From contig NZ_CP109796.1 in NCBI RefSeq assembly GCF_038725785.1, positions 5,456,001-5,520,000 of the forward strand: a stretch of DNA of 64,000 nucleotides, read 5' to 3'. The first letter of the stretch is position 1, and each line of letters opens with the position of its first letter. Both the position numbers and the translations under genes were made by a program. The notes beneath the pieces are model-generated. The model had not been told where the DNA came from. It saw only the letters and a list, made by a program, of their open reading frames with translations, and ran no database searches. This DNA is from Termitidicoccus mucosus (GTDB taxonomy: Bacteria > Verrucomicrobiota > Verrucomicrobiia > Opitutales > Opitutaceae). Shown here one piece after another: positions 1 through 9,273 of this stretch.

Positions 1-1
1 C

Positions 2-286
2 TCCGGCGGTATCATGGGGTATTCAATCCGCACCGACCGCCACCGTTACACCGAATGGCTCGGCCCGAATGCCGAAACGCTCGCGCGCGAACTCTACGAC
101 CACGAAACCGATGCCACTGAAGATTATAACATCGCCGGACGTGCCGAGCATGCCGCGCTCGTGCAGCAACTTCACGCACAACTCGAAGCCGTGCTTCACA
201 TCTCAACCATCAAGCGCGATCCCACCCTTGGCACCAGCAAGGCCAAAAAGAAAAAAGCTGCACGATCACTTCCCGCTATCGACTAA
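2..286 (+). CDS. Sulfatase, C-terminal fragment (gene begins before the window)
   Basis: The frame is open from the window edge and ends at TAA 284-286. The residues GYSIRTDRHRYTEW followed by ELYDHETDATEDYNIA are the typical C-terminal block of iduronate-2-sulfatase-like (S1) sulfatases, where the enzyme closes around the substrate and the Asp/Glu-rich ELYDHETDP segment precedes the last helix. The catalytic formylglycine motif lies upstream and cannot be seen. The tail is Lys-rich (KAKKKKAARS). The stop lies 10 nt before the GH28 start, so the two genes are probably one operon acting on sulfated or uronate-containing glycans. The family is fairly sure; the substrate is unknown. Confidence 0.75.
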   Translation, partial: SGGIMGYSIRTDRHRYTEWLGPNAETLARELYDHETDATEDYNIAGRAEHAALVQQLHAQLEAVLHISTIKRDPTLGTSKAKKKKAARSLPAID

Positions 287-296
287 TATCCGCACC

Positions 297-1691
297 ATGA
301 ATCGTCGCCATTTCCTCACCACTGCCGGCATCGCTGCCACAACGCTTGCCCTGCGTCGCCCCCTTTTCGCGCAAACACCATCCATATCGATTGCCGGCAA
401 TTCTTCATTAGGCGCCGACGAGGCCGTCGCCGCAATCCTCGCACGGATCCACCCGCCCGTATTCCCGAAGCGTGATTTCCGTATCGACCCAAGCAATACC
501 GCCGATGCCCGTCCCGCATTCCTCGAAGCCATCCGCCAGTGCAATGCCTCCGGCGGTGGGCGCGTCATCGTGCCGCGCGGAGAGTGGAACCTCGCCGGGC
601 CGCTCCACCTCAAAAGCAACGTCCATCTCCACCTCGAAGACGGTGCGCATCTCCGTTTCAAAACCGACGACCCCGGCCTTTACCTTCCTGTCGTACTCAC
701 GCGCTGGGAAGGCACCGAGGTCTATAATTACTCGCCCTTCATCTATGCCTATCAGGCAAGCAATGTCGCCATCACCGGCGCCGGTCTCATCGACGGCAAC
801 GCGCTTGACACCTTCGTCAAATGGCGTCCGCGCCAGGCGGATGACCAGAAGGCCTTGCGCAAAATGGGCGCCGAAGGCGTGCCTCTCCCGCAGCGTGTGT
901 TTGGCGCAGGGCACTGGCTGCGTCCGCCGCTCGTGCAATTCTTCGCCTGCTCCAATATCCTCATCGACGGACCGCGCTTCATCAACTCGCCTTTTTGGGT
1001 CACGCACGCTATCGCCTCGAATAACATCACCATCCGCCGCATCCACGTGGACAGCCCTCACATCAACAGCGATGGCTTCGATCCTGAGTCCTGCACCGAT
1101 GTCCTTGTGGAAGATTGCGTATTCAAGACCGGCGACGACTGCATCGCCATCAAATCGGGACGCGATCAGGACGCCTGGCGCATCGGACGCCCTTCGGAAA
1201 ACGTGGTTATCCGCCGCTGTGAAATGCATGCTCCCACCTCCGGTTCCGGCCTCGCCATCGGCAGCGAAATGTCCGGCGGCGTACGCAACATCTTTGCCGA
1301 ATCCCTGCGCATGGGCAGCGCCAAATCAGCAATCAACATCAAGGCCAATCTCGACCGCGGCGGCGCCGTCGAACGGGTGGCGGTGCGCGGTGTCACGGTC
1401 GGGAAAACCAGTGCCCTTATCCAGGTCACAACCGGTTATCACGGCTACCGCGGAGGAAACTTCCCTCCGGTCTTCCGCGATCTCCTCTTCGAGAACATCC
1501 GCTGCGACGAAGCCGTTTCCCCGATTTCCACCGTCGGCGTTCCTGCGGCAAAACTCGAAAACGTCACACTGCGCAACATAAGGGTAGCCCGTGCCGCCAA
1601 GCCGCCCGAAATCCGCCATGTCCGGAACTATCGCGTCGAAAATGTCACCATCAACGACGCTCCGTTCAGCTCGGCAGGCGCGGTGGATTGA
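297..1691 (+). CDS. Glycoside hydrolase family 28 (exo-polygalacturonase-like), Tat-exported
   Basis: A 464-aa protein. The start at ATG 297 gives MNRRHFLTTAGIAATTLALR, a twin-arginine signal (NRRHFL) followed by a hydrophobic stretch and an LFA-Q cleavage site, so export of a folded protein is expected. GH28 enzymes hydrolyse alpha-1,4-galacturonan on a right-handed beta-helix. The family's catalytic aspartates are visible in SDGFD (Asp259) and GDDC (Asp280/281), followed by IAIKSG. GSGLAIGSEMSGGVRN resembles the exo-type GSEMSGGVRN block, although the usual His is replaced (GSG instead of GHG). The substrate-binding RGG motif is present in NLDRGGAVE. The gene overlaps the convergent MFS gene by 26 bp. 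Neighbouring transport and regulation genes suggest galacturonate use. Confidence 0.88.
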   Translation: MNRRHFLTTAGIAATTLALRRPLFAQTPSISIAGNSSLGADEAVAAILARIHPPVFPKRDFRIDPSNTADARPAFLEAIRQCNASGGGRVIVPRGEWNLAGPLHLKSNVHLHLEDGAHLRFKTDDPGLYLPVVLTRWEGTEVYNYSPFIYAYQASNVAITGAGLIDGNALDTFVKWRPRQADDQKALRKMGAEGVPLPQRVFGAGHWLRPPLVQFFACSNILIDGPRFINSPFWVTHAIASNNITIRRIHVDSPHINSDGFDPESCTDVLVEDCVFKTGDDCIAIKSGRDQDAWRIGRPSENVVIRRCEMHAPTSGSGLAIGSEMSGGVRNIFAESLRMGSAKSAINIKANLDRGGAVERVAVRGVTVGKTSALIQVTTGYHGYRGGNFPPVFRDLLFENIRCDEAVSPISTVGVPAAKLENVTLRNIRVARAAKPPEIRHVRNYRVENVTINDAPFSSAGAVD

Positions 1692-2946
1692 TGGGAGTGA
1701 TTGGCAGTTCAACTGTCTTCAGTTTCGGCACGAGCAAATGGAAAACGAAAAACGCGACGACATACACTGAGCCTGCCACAAAAAACAGCATCAGCATGTT
1801 GCCTTGTTTCCGCAGCACCCAGGCGCTTGCAAGCGTCATCAACGCCGCTCCAACTTGCGCCGCAAATCCGCCCAGCCCGATGACCGATGCCACCGCCTGC
1901 TTTGGAAATACATCCGATACGATCGCAAAGAGGTTGGACGCCAGCCCTTGATGCGCCGCGTGCGCCAGTCCGATCAGGCAAACGCACGCCCACATGCTCG
2001 AAAACTGTGTGACCAGCATCACCGGCACGGTCATCGCGCAAAAGATAAACATCGAGGTCTTGCGCGCGCGAGTGAGATCCCATCCGCGCGAAATCCATCG
2101 CGAGGAAATCCATCCTCCCCCCACGCTTCCCGCATAGCCGAGCGCATATACGATTACCAGCGGCGCTCCAAAATCGCTCAGCTGCAGCCCGAAACGCTGG
2201 CTCAAAAAAAGCGGCAGCATCGCCAGATACCAAAACCACACCGCGTCAGTCATGAACTTGAAATTCATATAGGCCCAGGTCTCACGCCGCGCCAGCAAGG
2301 CACTCCAAGGAACATGGCCCGGTGAAACGGGACGCGCAGCACCGGCACCGGGCGTATGATACAGACGCAGCCACAATGCCACCCACACAAACCCTGTCGC
2401 AGCCACCGCCACAAAACTCATCCGCCAGCCGCACCCCGCATACAACCATGGAATCACCAGCGGCACCAGCATCGCGCCGATGTTTGAGCCGCCCTTGAAT
2501 ACACCGATCGCCAGCGCGCGCTCGTTCGGAGAAAACCACTCCGCCACGGTCTTATTTCCTGCGGGCATGTTGGCTGACTGGCTGAAACCAAAAACAAAGC
2601 GCGTCAGTTTCATCGCGGCCACCGAGCTGGCCGCGCCGCCCAGCCCCGCCGCCACGCTCCACACTACGACGGCCAGCGCATATCCCATGCGTGTGCCGAC
2701 CGCATCGACAAAACGCCCCATGAATGGAAACCCGATCGCAAAACCAATTTGGAACCAAAACACCACATCCGCATAATCCGCCGCACTCCAACCCAGTTCG
2801 TGAATCAACTCCGGCGCCAGCACACCCAACACTTGGCGATCGAGGTAGTTATTAGCCGTGACAAGAAACAGCAGTCCGCACATCACCCAGCGGAAACCGG
2901 AAGCAGGGGCGCCCCCGTCCGGTGTTGTTGCCGGTAGCCGCGTCAT
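1666..2946 (-). CDS. MFS transporter, hexuronate (ExuT/ACS family)-like
   Basis: A 426-aa protein with about 12 hydrophobic segments. NNYLDRQVLGVLAPEL near residue 33 is the hallmark first-helix motif of the anion:cation symporter branch that contains the ExuT hexuronate and GudP glucarate carriers. The cytoplasmic loop GRFVDAVGTRMGYALA matches the MFS signature. The start ATG (2946-2944) overlaps the TGA of the upstream LacI gene (ATGA), so the two are translationally coupled. The 3' end overlaps the convergent GH28 gene by 26 bp. Uptake of galacturonate or another hexuronate released by the GH28 and GH2 enzymes is inferred from family and position. Confidence 0.85.
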   Translation of the reverse strand: MTRLPATTPDGGAPASGFRWVMCGLLFLVTANNYLDRQVLGVLAPELIHELGWSAADYADVVFWFQIGFAIGFPFMGRFVDAVGTRMGYALAVVVWSVAAGLGGAASSVAAMKLTRFVFGFSQSANMPAGNKTVAEWFSPNERALAIGVFKGGSNIGAMLVPLVIPWLYAGCGWRMSFVAVAATGFVWVALWLRLYHTPGAGAARPVSPGHVPWSALLARRETWAYMNFKFMTDAVWFWYLAMLPLFLSQRFGLQLSDFGAPLVIVYALGYAGSVGGGWISSRWISRGWDLTRARKTSMFIFCAMTVPVMLVTQFSSMWACVCLIGLAHAAHQGLASNLFAIVSDVFPKQAVASVIGLGGFAAQVGAALMTLASAWVLRKQGNMLMLFFVAGSVYVVAFFVFHLLVPKLKTVELPITPINPPRLPS

Positions 2947-4019
2947 TTGCCTGCCCGTGTCCTTTCAGCTTTGGAAGCGCCGCGAGCCTTGCGTACCATC
3001 TGCCCCTCGATCCAGGACGTTTCGATCAATAACTGCTGCGGTGCGTCGGGAATCCCTCGTTCGCCCTGACGCATCAATGAGGTCACAAGCTCCAACGCCC
3101 CCGCACCCACTTTCCCCGGATTTTCATAAATGCCGGATCGTTTGCCGCCCGGCTCGACCAGCGTGAGAAACACCACGCCAATATCGCGCGGCACGGCATA
3201 TTTCATCCGCTGCAAAGCCACCGGCACTTCCTCGTACTTTGTGATGAGGACGTCGGGCCTGTGTTGGGCCAGCCACTCCTTGAACCGGGTATTATCCCAC
3301 GCATCGAGCAAAAGCGGCGGCACACGATCCTCGTCGCGTAGCATGTGCTGGCTTGTCAAAAAACCAGCAGACCAATTATTTTCGACGCGCTCGTCGCTCG
3401 TCCGCGCCATCACAAATCCTGGACGCTGGTAGCCGCGTGCCGCGATCTCGCTCATCGCCATCCGAATGCCGCGATATTGATTCGGACACACCAGATGCAG
3501 ATGAGGCCGCGTCAACGAATAGCCGATTGCGACCGCGGAAAAAAGCGACCAGTCGATATCGACCGCCATCGTCGCCTCCGGTTGCGGCGCGACGATGAGT
3601 CCGTTGATTCCGCGCGAGCGCAAAATCTGCGACACACGCTCTGTCGTCATGTCCGACTCGCGCAGCCAGAACTCTTTCAACTGGTAGCCAAGCGACTGCG
3701 CGCGTTTTTCAGCCCCGAGGAAATAATCTTCAAAAATTTTCACGTTCCGCCAGCCATTGCGCGTCGGGTGATTCGTGATCCAGCCGATAACTGCGCGAAA
3801 TGAGGCAGGTCGCAACGACGTGCGGTAACTCGTCAATGACGCAAGCATCGGATCAGGCACATAGCCCATCTTGTCAGCGAGTGCGCGTAACCGCTCGCAG
3901 GTTTTTTTCGGCAATCCCGGGTGATTGCGCAATGCGAGCGACACGGTCGTATAATGGCAACCCGCCACCTTCGCAATATCGCGCATGGTGACGCGGCGGT
4001 TGGAATTCGGGGCGGGCAT
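2943..4019 (-). CDS. LacI/PurR-family transcriptional regulator
   Basis: A 358-aa protein from ATG 4019. An in-frame extension to 4367 exists but has no protein-like character and runs into the divergent promoter region. The N-terminal helix-turn-helix is clear at residues 10-55 (VTMRDIAKVAGCHYTTVSLA, then LPKKTCERLRALADKMGYVPDP). It is followed by a periplasmic-binding-like effector domain containing GLIVAPQPEATM and VVFLTL. The gene is coupled by ATGA overlap to the MFS transporter and diverges from the GH2 gene, with 187 bp between. The expected role is a sugar-acid-responsive repressor of the local uronate genes, an inference from position. Confidence 0.9.
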   Translation of the reverse strand: MPAPNSNRRVTMRDIAKVAGCHYTTVSLALRNHPGLPKKTCERLRALADKMGYVPDPMLASLTSYRTSLRPASFRAVIGWITNHPTRNGWRNVKIFEDYFLGAEKRAQSLGYQLKEFWLRESDMTTERVSQILRSRGINGLIVAPQPEATMAVDIDWSLFSAVAIGYSLTRPHLHLVCPNQYRGIRMAMSEIAARGYQRPGFVMARTSDERVENNWSAGFLTSQHMLRDEDRVPPLLLDAWDNTRFKEWLAQHRPDVLITKYEEVPVALQRMKYAVPRDIGVVFLTLVEPGGKRSGIYENPGKVGAGALELVTSLMRQGERGIPDAPQQLLIETSWIEGQMVRKARGASKAERTRAGK

Positions 4020-4206
4020 GGAAGTGAAGCATAGCCATTCTACAATATGAGCAAGTCGTAAATTGAATGTTTTCGCATGGCATTGCGCTGAAGGATGGAT
4101 TTCTGCGCCGCTGTGCAACTGACCGTGGGATGCTTCGGGGTATTCATTCAACAGTAAGAATATCTGCCGATTTTCCAAATGCGCACAAAACAAGCAGGAT
4201 GATCGC

Positions 4207-6129
4207 ATGTCCCTCCCAAATCCCGGCGGCCTGCGTCGGTTGATAATCCTTTTTGTCTTCCTGGCATGCGCGGCATATGCGCAAGACGCCCCGTCCTCGA
4301 TTTTCATGAGCATCCCGCCCACAAATGACGAACTGAAAACCCACGGCACCGCTCCGCTCCCGCACAATCTCTACGCGCGCGAACGCATCGATCTTTCCGG
4401 CTCCTGGCGTTTTTTGGTCGATCCGGTCGAACGCGGCTTGCGCAACCAATACCCGCGCTACACCATTCCAAGGGATGAAAAGCAGCAGCCTCTTGGCGGC
4501 CTTCTCGTCGAATACGACTGGGATTCCGCTCCCGCGATCACCGTCCCCGGAGACTGGAACACGCAATCCAATCCGCGCCTCTTCTGGTATGAAGGACTCG
4601 CTTGGTATCGCCGCCACATCGCCGCGCCTGCGCAGCTCGCGCCGGGCCAGCGCGTGTTTCTCTACTTCGAGGCCGCCAACTACCGTTCACACATTTATCT
4701 AAATGGTGAGAAGCTCGGCGTGCACGAAGGTGGTTTCACGCCATTTGCCTTTGAGGTCACTGGCAGACTAAAAGCAATCGGCGCCAACTCGCTCGTCGTC
4801 GGAGTGGATAGCAAACGCCAATTCGGCAATGTGCCCGGCTCCGATGCTGATTGGTTCAATTACGGAGGCATCACTCGTCCCGTCTGGCTCGTCATCACTC
4901 CCGGGTCGTTCATCCAACACTATAGCCTCGCGTTGTCTGAACACGCCGGGCGGGAAATCATCACCGCAACCGTGCGGCTCGATGGCGCGCACTCAGCCGA
5001 CGCTGCGGTCACCATCCGCATCCCCGAGTTAAAACTCGAAACCATCGTGCGCACCGACGCACAAGGCTGCGCCACGTTCAAGCTTTTCCCCGCACCCGGC
5101 GCACTCGCACGCTGGTCCCCCGAATCGCCAAAACTCTATGCCGTCATCATTGCGACCGACACCGACCGCATCGAAGACCGCATTGGCTTCCGCACCATCG
5201 CCGTGCGCGGCGATGATATCATTCTCAATGGACGTTCCATCTTCCTTCGGGGCATCTCCATCCACGAAGAACGCATCGGCATCCGGGAAGATGATGGTGG
5301 ACGCAAACTCGATTGGAACGACGCCCGCCGCCTGCTCACCGAGGCCAAGGCTCTCGGCTGCAATTTCGTGCGCTTGGCGCATTATCCACATTCCGAAAAG
5401 ATGACGCGCCTTGCCGATGAGCTCGGTCTGCTTGTTTGGAGTGAAATCCCCGTCTATCAGGAAGACATCCCCTACACCGATCCGCACACACTCAAACTCG
5501 CGCGCCGTATGCAATCTGATAACATCGCGCGCGACCAAAACCGCGCCTCCGTTATCATTTGGAGTGTCGCCAACGAAACCCCGCTCACCTCCGCCCGCCT
5601 CGCATTCCTCCGCACACTGATCGCCGACGCTCGCGCCCAGGACCCCTCGCGCCTCATCTCTGCTGCGCTAAACCGCAGCCCAAATGGCTCCGACCGCGAA
5701 ATAGTGATCGATGATCCGCTCGGCGAGCACCTCGACGTTCTCGCCTACAACACCTATATTGGTTGGTATGGCGCTCTCTCGCCTGCGGACATTCCCTCAG
5801 TCACTTGGCGCACAATCTACCACAAGCCACTGCTTCTCTCGGAATTTGGCACCGATGCGAAATGCGGAACACGTGGGCAAAAAGAATCGCGTTGGACGGA
5901 GGAGTATCAGGCATGGTTTTATGAGCAAACCCTCGCTGGAGCATCCAGAACGCCATGGATCAAGGGGCTCTCGCCGTGGATACTAAAGGACTTTCGCTCT
6001 CCTCGGCGTTTCCGGGCGGACTATCAAAACTACTGGAACCGCAAAGGTCTTATCAGCGAAACCGGCGAGCGCAAACAAGCCTGGCAAGTCCTGCATGATT
6101 TTTACACAAACAACGACAATCCACCCTGA
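4207..6129 (+). CDS. Glycoside hydrolase family 2, beta-glucuronidase/beta-galactosidase-like, secreted
   Basis: A 640-aa protein with an N-terminal signal peptide (LRRLIILFVFLACAAYAQ, cleavage after AYA). The jelly-roll sugar-binding domain comes first (LSGSWRF, VPGDWNTQ, YRSHIYLNGEKLGVHEGG), then an Ig-like domain, then the TIM barrel. The acid/base is the Glu of SVANET (Glu457) and the nucleophile the Glu of LLSEFGTD (Glu546). The size fits the short beta-glucuronidase-type GH2 better than the ~1000-aa LacZ type. It is transcribed divergently from the LacI gene, and AGGA lies about 7 nt before the ATG. It could act on beta-linked glucuronide or galactoside ends of plant polysaccharide; specificity cannot be read from the sequence. 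Confidence 0.85.
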   Translation: MSLPNPGGLRRLIILFVFLACAAYAQDAPSSIFMSIPPTNDELKTHGTAPLPHNLYARERIDLSGSWRFLVDPVERGLRNQYPRYTIPRDEKQQPLGGLLVEYDWDSAPAITVPGDWNTQSNPRLFWYEGLAWYRRHIAAPAQLAPGQRVFLYFEAANYRSHIYLNGEKLGVHEGGFTPFAFEVTGRLKAIGANSLVVGVDSKRQFGNVPGSDADWFNYGGITRPVWLVITPGSFIQHYSLALSEHAGREIITATVRLDGAHSADAAVTIRIPELKLETIVRTDAQGCATFKLFPAPGALARWSPESPKLYAVIIATDTDRIEDRIGFRTIAVRGDDIILNGRSIFLRGISIHEERIGIREDDGGRKLDWNDARRLLTEAKALGCNFVRLAHYPHSEKMTRLADELGLLVWSEIPVYQEDIPYTDPHTLKLARRMQSDNIARDQNRASVIIWSVANETPLTSARLAFLRTLIADARAQDPSRLISAALNRSPNGSDREIVIDDPLGEHLDVLAYNTYIGWYGALSPADIPSVTWRTIYHKPLLLSEFGTDAKCGTRGQKESRWTEEYQAWFYEQTLAGASRTPWIKGLSPWILKDFRSPRRFRADYQNYWNRKGLISETGERKQAWQVLHDFYTNNDNPP

Positions 6130-6169
6130 TTTCAGATAGGGCTTTCGTATATTTCGAGGGCATGTGCGC

Positions 6170-6418
6170 TTACTGGCTCAGTGCGTCAATGCAGGCCGGC
6201 TTCCCGAGCACGCTCTCATCAATCAGATGCACAGCCACAACGCGGTTTCCCCCCGGCAAACGAGGTGGAACCCAGAAAAATTCAGCCTCGATTTCAACTG
6301 GTCCCGCCACTGGACGTCACGGCTATGTCCCACCTCTCTTCGAGACTGGAGTAGCAGGTATTGCACGTTTTCCAGATGCACCGATGTCTACGAGCGCGGC
6401 TGTAAAGAAGCGTAGTCA
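6170..6418 (-). pseudogene. Decayed C-terminal gene remnant (about 80 codons, internal stops)
   Basis: On the minus strand one frame reads coherently as protein: FFTAALVDIGASGKRAIPAT, then two close stop codons, then VAGPVEIEAEFFWVPPRLPG and VVAVHLIDESVLGKPACIDA, ending in TAA at 6172-6170. The residue pattern looks like a once-real C-terminus, not random sequence, but I do not recognise the family. It lies just downstream of the fluoride operon's last gene and reads in the same direction, so it may be the rest of an older operon member. Nothing else is visible between 6130 and 6512. Confidence 0.3.
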
Positions 6419-6512
6419 GCTCGCGCGATCACGCGCACACGTTAATCTTCGGCAGATCGCGAAGCTGAAAGCCGAGCGGAGCGCGTAATCCTCGCGCATC
6501 ACGGTGGACGGA

Positions 6513-7735
6513 TCACCCGGACGCCTTTTTCGCGTCTTCCGCCGAACCTGCTCTGAGAACCAAGAACGCCCCGGTCGCGAACAGCACCGCGCTGTAACTA
6601 AACGCGACCGAAATCCCGAACGCGCTCCATAGCGCACCCACAATAACGCTCGAGAGAAAATCTCCCACCCCGTTGACGGTGGCGAGGACACCGAAAGCCA
6701 TGCCATGCTGTTCCTCGCCCACCAGTTCGGCGCAGAACGAATCCTCCAGCGTTTCCTCGATGGCGACATAGACTCCGCCGAGAATGAAAACGCCGGCCAA
6801 CACCCAAGGTCCGAGCGGCAGCGCGACGATCGCGAGCGCCATCAGCGTGGCCAGTCCATAGCCGGCCGCGAGCAGCTTTGGCTTGCTCACGCGGTCGGCG
6901 AGCCAACCCGCCAGAAGCGCGAAGCCCGCATAGAAAACATTGTGCGCGACGTAGAGGCCGACCGCGGCACTGGCGGCCCCGGTTGTGCCCAAGGTCGGCG
7001 AGAGTGATTGCGCCGCGAGCAGGATGAGCAGCGTGTGCGCGAAGTCGCCTGCGCCGAACAAGCCGACTGCGACAAGAAACTTGCGGTAACGCACGGGCAG
7101 TTGGCGCAGCCCATCGCGGAACGACACGCTGGCCACACGCGTGCGTTGCTTTTCCTTCACGAGAAACACGATGGCAGCCACCGCCGCGAGGCCGGGCACG
7201 AGTGTCCAGAAGAAGAGCCGCGCGTAGTCGTGCCCGAGTGCGTTGAGCAGGAAAACGCGGTCGCTGGACCGACAATGGCACCGAGCGTGTCCATCATGCG
7301 CTCGAAACCGAAAGCGCGTCCGTAGGTTTTGCGAGTGACGGCCGCGGCGAGCAGCGCCTTGCGCACGGGCGTGCGTGTGCCGCGACCGAGCCAGGCCGTC
7401 GCGCGCGCGAGCAGGACGTGCCACGCCGTCGTCGCGAGTCCGAAGCCGGCCGTGCCCAGCGCGGTGACGAGGTAGCCGATAACCATGATCGGCTTTCGGC
7501 GCGGCAGGCGATCCGTCCAGTGGCCGGAGGCCAGCTTCGCGAAACTCGACAATCCATCCGACACGCCTTCGATCAATCCGACCCAGGCGGCGGCGACACC
7601 CATCGTCGCGAGAAACGCCGGCATCGCAGTCGTCGCGATCTCGTGCGACCAGTCGCTGAGCAGCGACGCGAGCCCGATGCCGAGCACGGTCGAGTTCAGC
7701 CAACGCGGACAAGGACTTTTGCCGGAGGGCTCCAT
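6513..7735 (-). pseudogene. MFS transporter of the fluoride operon, frameshifted
   Basis: Two frames together make one ~408-aa MFS protein. Residues from ATG 7735 read SLLSDWSHEIATTAMPAFLA to GAIVGPATAF. The other frame then continues FLLNALGHDYARLFFW to the end, with typical MFS pieces AGWLADRVSKPKLLAAG and GGVYVAIEETLEDSF. The break lies at about 7250-7258, where one base appears to be missing (adding one C after GCGACC on the coding strand restores the frame). Its ATG is 3 nt after the enolase stop, so it is the last gene of the fluoride operon. MFS carriers of this kind are a known member of fluoride-riboswitch regulons, with unknown substrate. It may be a true pseudogene or a sequencing error at a homopolymer. 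Confidence 0.8.
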
Positions 7736-7738
7736 GGT

Positions 7739-9052
7739 TTACGCGGCAGGTTGGCCAAAGCGGGCCTTTGTGCCCAGTTCGCGCTCGATTGCAAGGATCC
7801 GGTTGTATTTCGCGACGCGTTCGGAACGGCAGAGCGAACCGGTCTTGATCTGGCCGGCGCAGGTTCCGACCGCGAGGTCGGCAATGAAGGTGTCTTCCGT
7901 TTCGCCAGAGCGGTGTGAGATGACCGCGCCATAACCGTTCTTCTGCGCCAGAGCGATGGTCGCGAGCGTCTCCGACACGGTGCCGATTTGGTTGAGCTTG
8001 ATCAAAATCGCGTTGGCGATCCCGTCGCGGATGCCTTCGGCAAAAATCTTCGGGTTGGTGACGAAGTTGTCGTCTCCGACGAGTTGAAGTTTCTTCCCGA
8101 GCGCCTTGGTGATTGCGCGCCACCCGTCGCGGTCCTCCTCTCCCATGCCGTCCTCAAGCGAGACGATGGGATACTTCCTCACCCACTGGCGATACAGCGC
8201 GATCATGTCGGCCGGTGTCTTGCGAGAGCCGTCGGTCTTTTTGAAGACGTAGGAACCTTCGTCGAAGAACTCGCTCGCCGCCGGATCGAGCGCGATGGCG
8301 ATATCCTTGCCGGGCGTGTAGCCCGCCCCGCGAATCGCCTCCACGATGATGGCGACCGCCTCATCGTTGGATTTCAGATTCGGAGCGAAGCCGCCCTCGT
8401 CGCCGACCGCCGTCACGAGCCCGCGTTTCTGCAGGAGCTTTTTCAATGTGTGGAATGTCTCCGCGCCGTATCGCAGCGCTTCGGAAAGCGTCGGCGCGCC
8501 GATTGGGAAGAGCATGAACTCCTGAAAGTCCACGTTGTTGGTCGAATGCGCGCCTCCGTTGAGCACGTTCATCATCGGAACCGGTAGGACGAACGGCGCG
8601 CGGGCCTTCGCACCGTGCAGCCGACGCAAGTGGGCGTAGAGCGGAATACCCGACGCCTGTGCGGCGGCACGGCAGACGGCCATCGACACGCCGAGGATCG
8701 CATTGGCCCCGAGCTTCGCCTTAGTTTCCGTGCCATCGAGTGCGCACAACAGCGTGTCGATCTCGCGTTGTTCGGCCGGGGACTTTCCGCGCAACTTTGG
8801 CGCGATGATCTTGTTCACGTTGGCCACGGCCTTCAGCACGCCTTTTCCGCCGTAGCGCTTGGCGTCGCCATCGCGCAGCTCCAACGCCTCGCGGATTCCC
8901 CTCGAAGCCCCCGAAGGCACGCACGCGGTCGCGACGATCCCATTGACGAGCGTGACCGTGACAGCGACGGTCGGATTGCCGCGTGAATCGAGAATTTCCT
9001 GCGCGACGACACCGCGAATAACGGATCTGGAGTTCATGGTTTTCGATTTCAT
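7739..9052 (-). CDS. eno: Enolase (phosphopyruvate hydratase) in the fluoride operon
   Basis: A 437-aa protein. The start ATG 9052 overlaps the TGA of the preceding gene (ATGA) and has AAGGG upstream; an inner ATG at 9037 is possible. It interconverts 2-phosphoglycerate and phosphoenolpyruvate. Diagnostic motifs are all present: [11 protein letters not shown] at the N-terminus, [52 protein letters not shown], the catalytic-Lys region [13 protein letters not shown], and [20 protein letters not shown]. Enolase is inhibited by fluoride with phosphate and magnesium. An enolase copy inside a riboswitch-controlled fluoride operon is therefore expected to replace lost enolase activity under stress. 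It is probably a second copy, but the housekeeping gene is not in this window. Confidence 0.95.
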   Translation of the reverse strand: MKSKTMNSRSVIRGVVAQEILDSRGNPTVAVTVTLVNGIVATACVPSGASRGIREALELRDGDAKRYGGKGVLKAVANVNKIIAPKLRGKSPAEQREIDTLLCALDGTETKAKLGANAILGVSMAVCRAAAQASGIPLYAHLRRLHGAKARAPFVLPVPMMNVLNGGAHSTNNVDFQEFMLFPIGAPTLSEALRYGAETFHTLKKLLQKRGLVTAVGDEGGFAPNLKSNDEAVAIIVEAIRGAGYTPGKDIAIALDPAASEFFDEGSYVFKKTDGSRKTPADMIALYRQWVRKYPIVSLEDGMGEEDRDGWRAITKALGKKLQLVGDDNFVTNPKIFAEGIRDGIANAILIKLNQIGTVSETLATIALAQKNGYGAVISHRSGETEDTFIADLAVGTCAGQIKTGSLCRSERVAKYNRILAIERELGTKARFGQPAA

Positions 9053-9273
9053 GGAGCGTTGCCCTTGCGGGATTTTTTCAGGGTGAACAGGAACACGACT
9101 GTAACCGTAACGCCAGCTGCCCAGCCGTAGTGCAGAGCGTTGTGGGCAAACCGCGCGAGCGCGGACGAAGGCGCCGCATCGGTCGGGCCAAAGAACGTGA
9201 GCCCGAATGCGGTTACCAAGGTCGCAGTAAGAAACACCGCGACGAGGAGTAGAATGAGCGTGGCTGGTTTCAT
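9049..9273 (-). CDS. Small two-helix membrane protein of the fluoride operon (unknown function)
   Basis: A 74-aa protein starting [20 protein letters not shown]. There are two predicted transmembrane helices (about residues 5-27 and 48-66, [15 protein letters not shown]) and a basic tail KKSRKGNAP, so an inner-membrane location is likely. Its ATG overlaps the TGA of the CLC-DUF190 gene (9270-9273) and its TGA overlaps the enolase ATG (9049-9052). It is therefore translationally coupled on both sides and clearly an operon member. I do not recognise a family. A role in fluoride handling is inferred only from the operon. Confidence 0.7.
   Translation of the reverse strand: MKPATLILLLVAVFLTATLVTAFGLTFFGPTDAAPSSALARFAHNALHYGWAAGVTVTVVFLFTLKKSRKGNAP

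Noticed and set aside
69-296. N-terminal 76-codon extension of the GH28 frame
   Set aside because: It overlaps the sulfatase end in another frame and would hide the clear Tat signal that begins at 297.
408-1229. Long minus-strand open frame inside the GH28 gene
   Set aside because: Shadow frame caused by high GC content; composition is non-protein-like and the plus-strand gene has all catalytic motifs.
4020-4206. LacI operator palindrome between the LacI and GH2 genes
   Set aside because: An operator must be expected there, but I could not find a convincing symmetric site by eye.
4020-4367. N-terminal extension of the LacI reading frame
   Set aside because: The HTH begins shortly after ATG 4019. 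The extension lies in the divergent promoter region and overlaps the GH2 start, with no family similarity.
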